From Centropus unirufus (Eukaryota; Chordata; Aves; Cuculiformes; Centropidae), in the NCBI GenBank assembly GCA_013397695.1, contig VYZI01000169.1, positions 966,688 through 1,030,687 on the forward strand: a stretch of 64,000 nt of DNA. The letters run 5' to 3'. Numbering within the stretch: position 1 is the first letter of the stretch; every line of letters starts with the position of its first letter. The notes under the pieces are model-generated. The model did no database searches, was not told the origin of the DNA, and saw nothing but the letters and a program-made list of their open reading frames with translations. A program made the position numbers and the translations under genes. This document shows positions 61,601 through 64,000 of the stretch, piece after piece.

Positions 61601-63555
61601 GAAAGGAAGGGCTGCAAAACCGCCTGTGAATTGCTTTGCTTAATCTGGTCTCAAGGAGTTGTAATGTCAATGGGAAAACATACATTTCTGCTTTACTCAC
61701 AGGGCATGAGTCCTGCTCACAGGCAGAGAAGATGAAACTGTTTCAGCCAGGAATTCTGTAGACACTTTACATGTATTTGTATTCACACTCGGTTCAGACC
61801 CTGTGCAAGGCAGTGGCTCCTGCTGGCAGCTTCCACCCTGGGGAGAGGGGGACAGTGGGGGAAGGTGGTGGGGAGAACGTGCTGTTCTACCAGTGCTTTG
61901 GTTCTGCAGCCCAGAAGAGTGCAACGTGACCTTAAGGAAGGGAACTGGGCAGTTTCTTTTGCAAATCACAGAATTGAAAGCATCAAATCCTTTTGTGAGT
62001 TTGTGTCTTTATAGATTTGGTTAACTGAGAGCTCTGTACAGAGAGGTGCTTAGTGCATCGTCTCCTTCCAGATGCAGGGGCTGCATGGGGCTCAGCCATG
62101 TTCCAAATCCATAGGAGCCTTGGAATCCATGCAAATCTTTTAAAAATAGCTCTCTAACTCTCTCTTCTTTTCTTCTCCTTCCAAAAGCACCGGCATCAGT
62201 GCTTATTGAGAACAGAGCTGTAGCCAGATAAGTAAGGTCTTTCTATACCATGAGCAAGTCATGCTTTTGAGATACGATGCTCCCCAAAATAGTAGCAGGC
62301 TATTGTTGGTTAACTGCAACCCTGATCCGCAGTGTTCCCTGGTTGAGAATTTTCTCTCGACCAAAAAAATTGCGCGGAGTATTTTTATGGATCTGGAGTT
62401 GTCCAAAAAGAACTGTCTTCTCTCACAAGTGGAATAGATTTTTCAATTTAACCTTTGTTGAACTGTCCTAAGGAGTAAAATCAGATCCTCCATGAACCGA
62501 AGCCCCGTTATTCCCAACTGCCACCTTCTGCTTCTGCTCACCTGCAACGTGTTGTGAGGTGGAGTTTATCTGAGGTAGGATTTGCATGATCAGGTATTTG
62601 TGTTCCTATTCTGCTTCCAGATTTTCTCCTTGTCCTCGAAGTTAAGGAGTTTGGTGGTTTCATTTATTTGTTTTTATTTCAGAATTTCTTTGAAAACCCT
62701 GAATCAATGAATGAATTCCAAGTACACATCAGATGGCATACAACTGGTGATTCTGTGTGCCAGAAACAGTTAAAAAACTTGGAAAAACTGTTGTCCAAAG
62801 CTTTTAATCGATATTTAAAATGTTTATCACTACTGGTAATTAGTGTCTAAATTTGCCAGCTCATACGGCACAGCGGCAGCTTCTTAGGTCAGGAATACGT
62901 TCTGTTTTCTGTCCAACTGGTTTCCTGTAAAGGGCTGAATTATTCTAGCTTTTATGGGTCATTGTTAGAAATGGCAGGAAGGGTCATTGTCAAAAATGTT
63001 TTCAGAACTTTGATAACTGGTTTATCAACCGATTCACATGTTTAATCAGTTAATAGGTTTTCCTTTTCAGTGCATGGGAATTTCTTTGTTTATCTTAACT
63101 GAGTAATTGTGTCTGCAGTGGAAAGAACTGTAATTGACTGATAATCTTTTCAAATACGTGGAGTTCGCTCTTGTGATGCAACCGATGTGGCTGGGTGCAG
63201 TGCTTTTATCCCTATGGCTGTATTCATAGGGAGCAGTCGAGTGGAATACAGTGCAAGGCTTTGAATGAGAACCCAAAATGTGAATGAAACCCAAAGCGGT
63301 GTGGTGTTCTGGGGACCCAGACCATGGAGCCACGGTTATTAGGCAGTTTATGAAAAGGCTTTTAAAGGCACTTGGGTGTTTAAGAGAGATGGGACGGGTA
63401 CTTTTGAGAGTTCTGCTGGGTGGTTAAGTGCCAAACAGCCATGGTTCCTCTAATACCTTGTCAAGAATTCTTTTACAAGATAATTCATCACTAAAAATCC
63501 CAGTGTCTCAAAAAGTACAGGGATAGTGTGACACACCTCCAAGAAGGGAGGTCCC
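58633..63555. other. Intergenic, nothing firmly recognised
   Basis: Unique sequence. G-rich around 61840-61876 and T-rich at 60256-60280. An open stretch after a pyrimidine-rich AG at 62683 was considered as an exon and not accepted. Confidence 0.45.
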
Positions 63556-63645
63556 TTGCCTCTCTGGTGACCCGTTCAAGGGCTGCACCACTGTTCATCT
63601 GGAGAAGTTTTTCCCAATCTCTGATCTGAACCTGCCAATGTGCAG
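63556..63645 (-). mobile_element. Old CR1 relic
   Basis: CTCTGGTGACCCGTTCAAGG, GCTGCACCACTGTTCATC, GAAGTTTTTCCCAATCTCTG and ATCTGAACCTGCCAATGTGC follow the reverse complement of a CR1 internal block. No 3' tail is left. Confidence 0.65.
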
Positions 63646-64000
63646 TTTTTTATATTGGTTCTTTTTCTGTCTCAAACGAGAAGCTTGGCTCTGCTGTTGC
63701 TACAATTTTCCTTCAAGCAAGGGAATTCAGTGTAGGCTGCTTCCTTGTGGGCTGCTAGTAGATAGCCAGGAGAGATCACCAGCTCTTCGTCCAACCAAAC
63801 GGGCCAGGGCCGTGCTTCAGACAACACCCTCTATGCACGTTGCCTTGCTGAGAGCATGCTGTTGGCTTGTGTTCAGCTTGGAGACAGCAGTTTTTTGCTG
63901 CCATTCCCATTGTAATGAGGCCAGTTGGCTCTTGTGTTTATAAACGAACTTTAGACCAAGCAGAACTGTAAACCTTATTTTGCTTTTTTTTTTTTTTTAA
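63646..64000. other. Right edge, nothing recognised
   Basis: Unique sequence ending in a poly-T run at the window border. Confidence 0.5.

Noticed and set aside
62683..62850. Open stretch after TTTTTATTTCAG, with a possible donor at GTGATT
   Set aside because: The acceptor looks fair but the donor is weak. The product (FFENPESMNEFQVHIRW...) is unrecognised and no partner exon is visible.
63000..64000. SMAD6 first exon or CpG island at the right edge
   Set aside because: The sequence is AT-rich with few CpG. No SMAD6 coding sequence is visible.
1..64000. CRISPR arrays, prokaryotic operons, tRNA or rRNA genes, intact endogenous retrovirus
   Set aside because: No regular spacer array, cloverleaf, rRNA segment, or retroviral gag/pol-like frame or LTR pair was seen. 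The window is vertebrate nuclear DNA.

Overview
The window is vertebrate nuclear DNA, most likely from a bird. It carries many CR1 retroposon fragments, several ending in the ATTCTATG-type 3' end. Introns are compact, and two genes are split into small exons with standard GT..AG borders. The neighbouring pair ZWILCH and LCTL matches the human chromosome 15 order MAP2K1, SNAPC5, RPL4, ZWILCH, LCTL, SMAD6.

1-9,960 (+ strand): all but the first coding exon(s) of ZWILCH, the third subunit of the ROD-ZW10-Zwilch kinetochore complex. I place 17 exons encoding 577 residues up to the stop at 9796-9798. All phases agree across the joins. A poly(A) signal lies at 9940-9945. The start codon is left of the window.

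11,088-20,466 (- strand): a complete LCTL (lactase-like, gamma-klotho) coding sequence in 13 exons, 572 residues. It has a signal peptide, one glycoside hydrolase family 1 domain and a C-terminal membrane anchor. The acid/base glutamate of the active site is absent (TFSNP) and the nucleophile glutamate is kept (YVTENG). The genes converge and their likely poly(A) signals are about 1.1 kb apart. A CR1 copy begins three bases inside LCTL intron 9 and supplies part of the splice donor.

20.5-64 kb: no protein-coding gene recognised. The stretch holds CR1 fragments of several kinds in both orientations (one nested set at 47.4-48.1 kb), one convincing and one doubtful MIR/CORE-like SINE relic, short tandem duplications, a G-rich tract, and one splice-bounded candidate exon upstream of LCTL. 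By synteny SMAD6 should lie to the right, so this interval is probably its 5' flank. That is inference; no SMAD6 exon is visible. No rRNA, tRNA or CRISPR feature was recognised.
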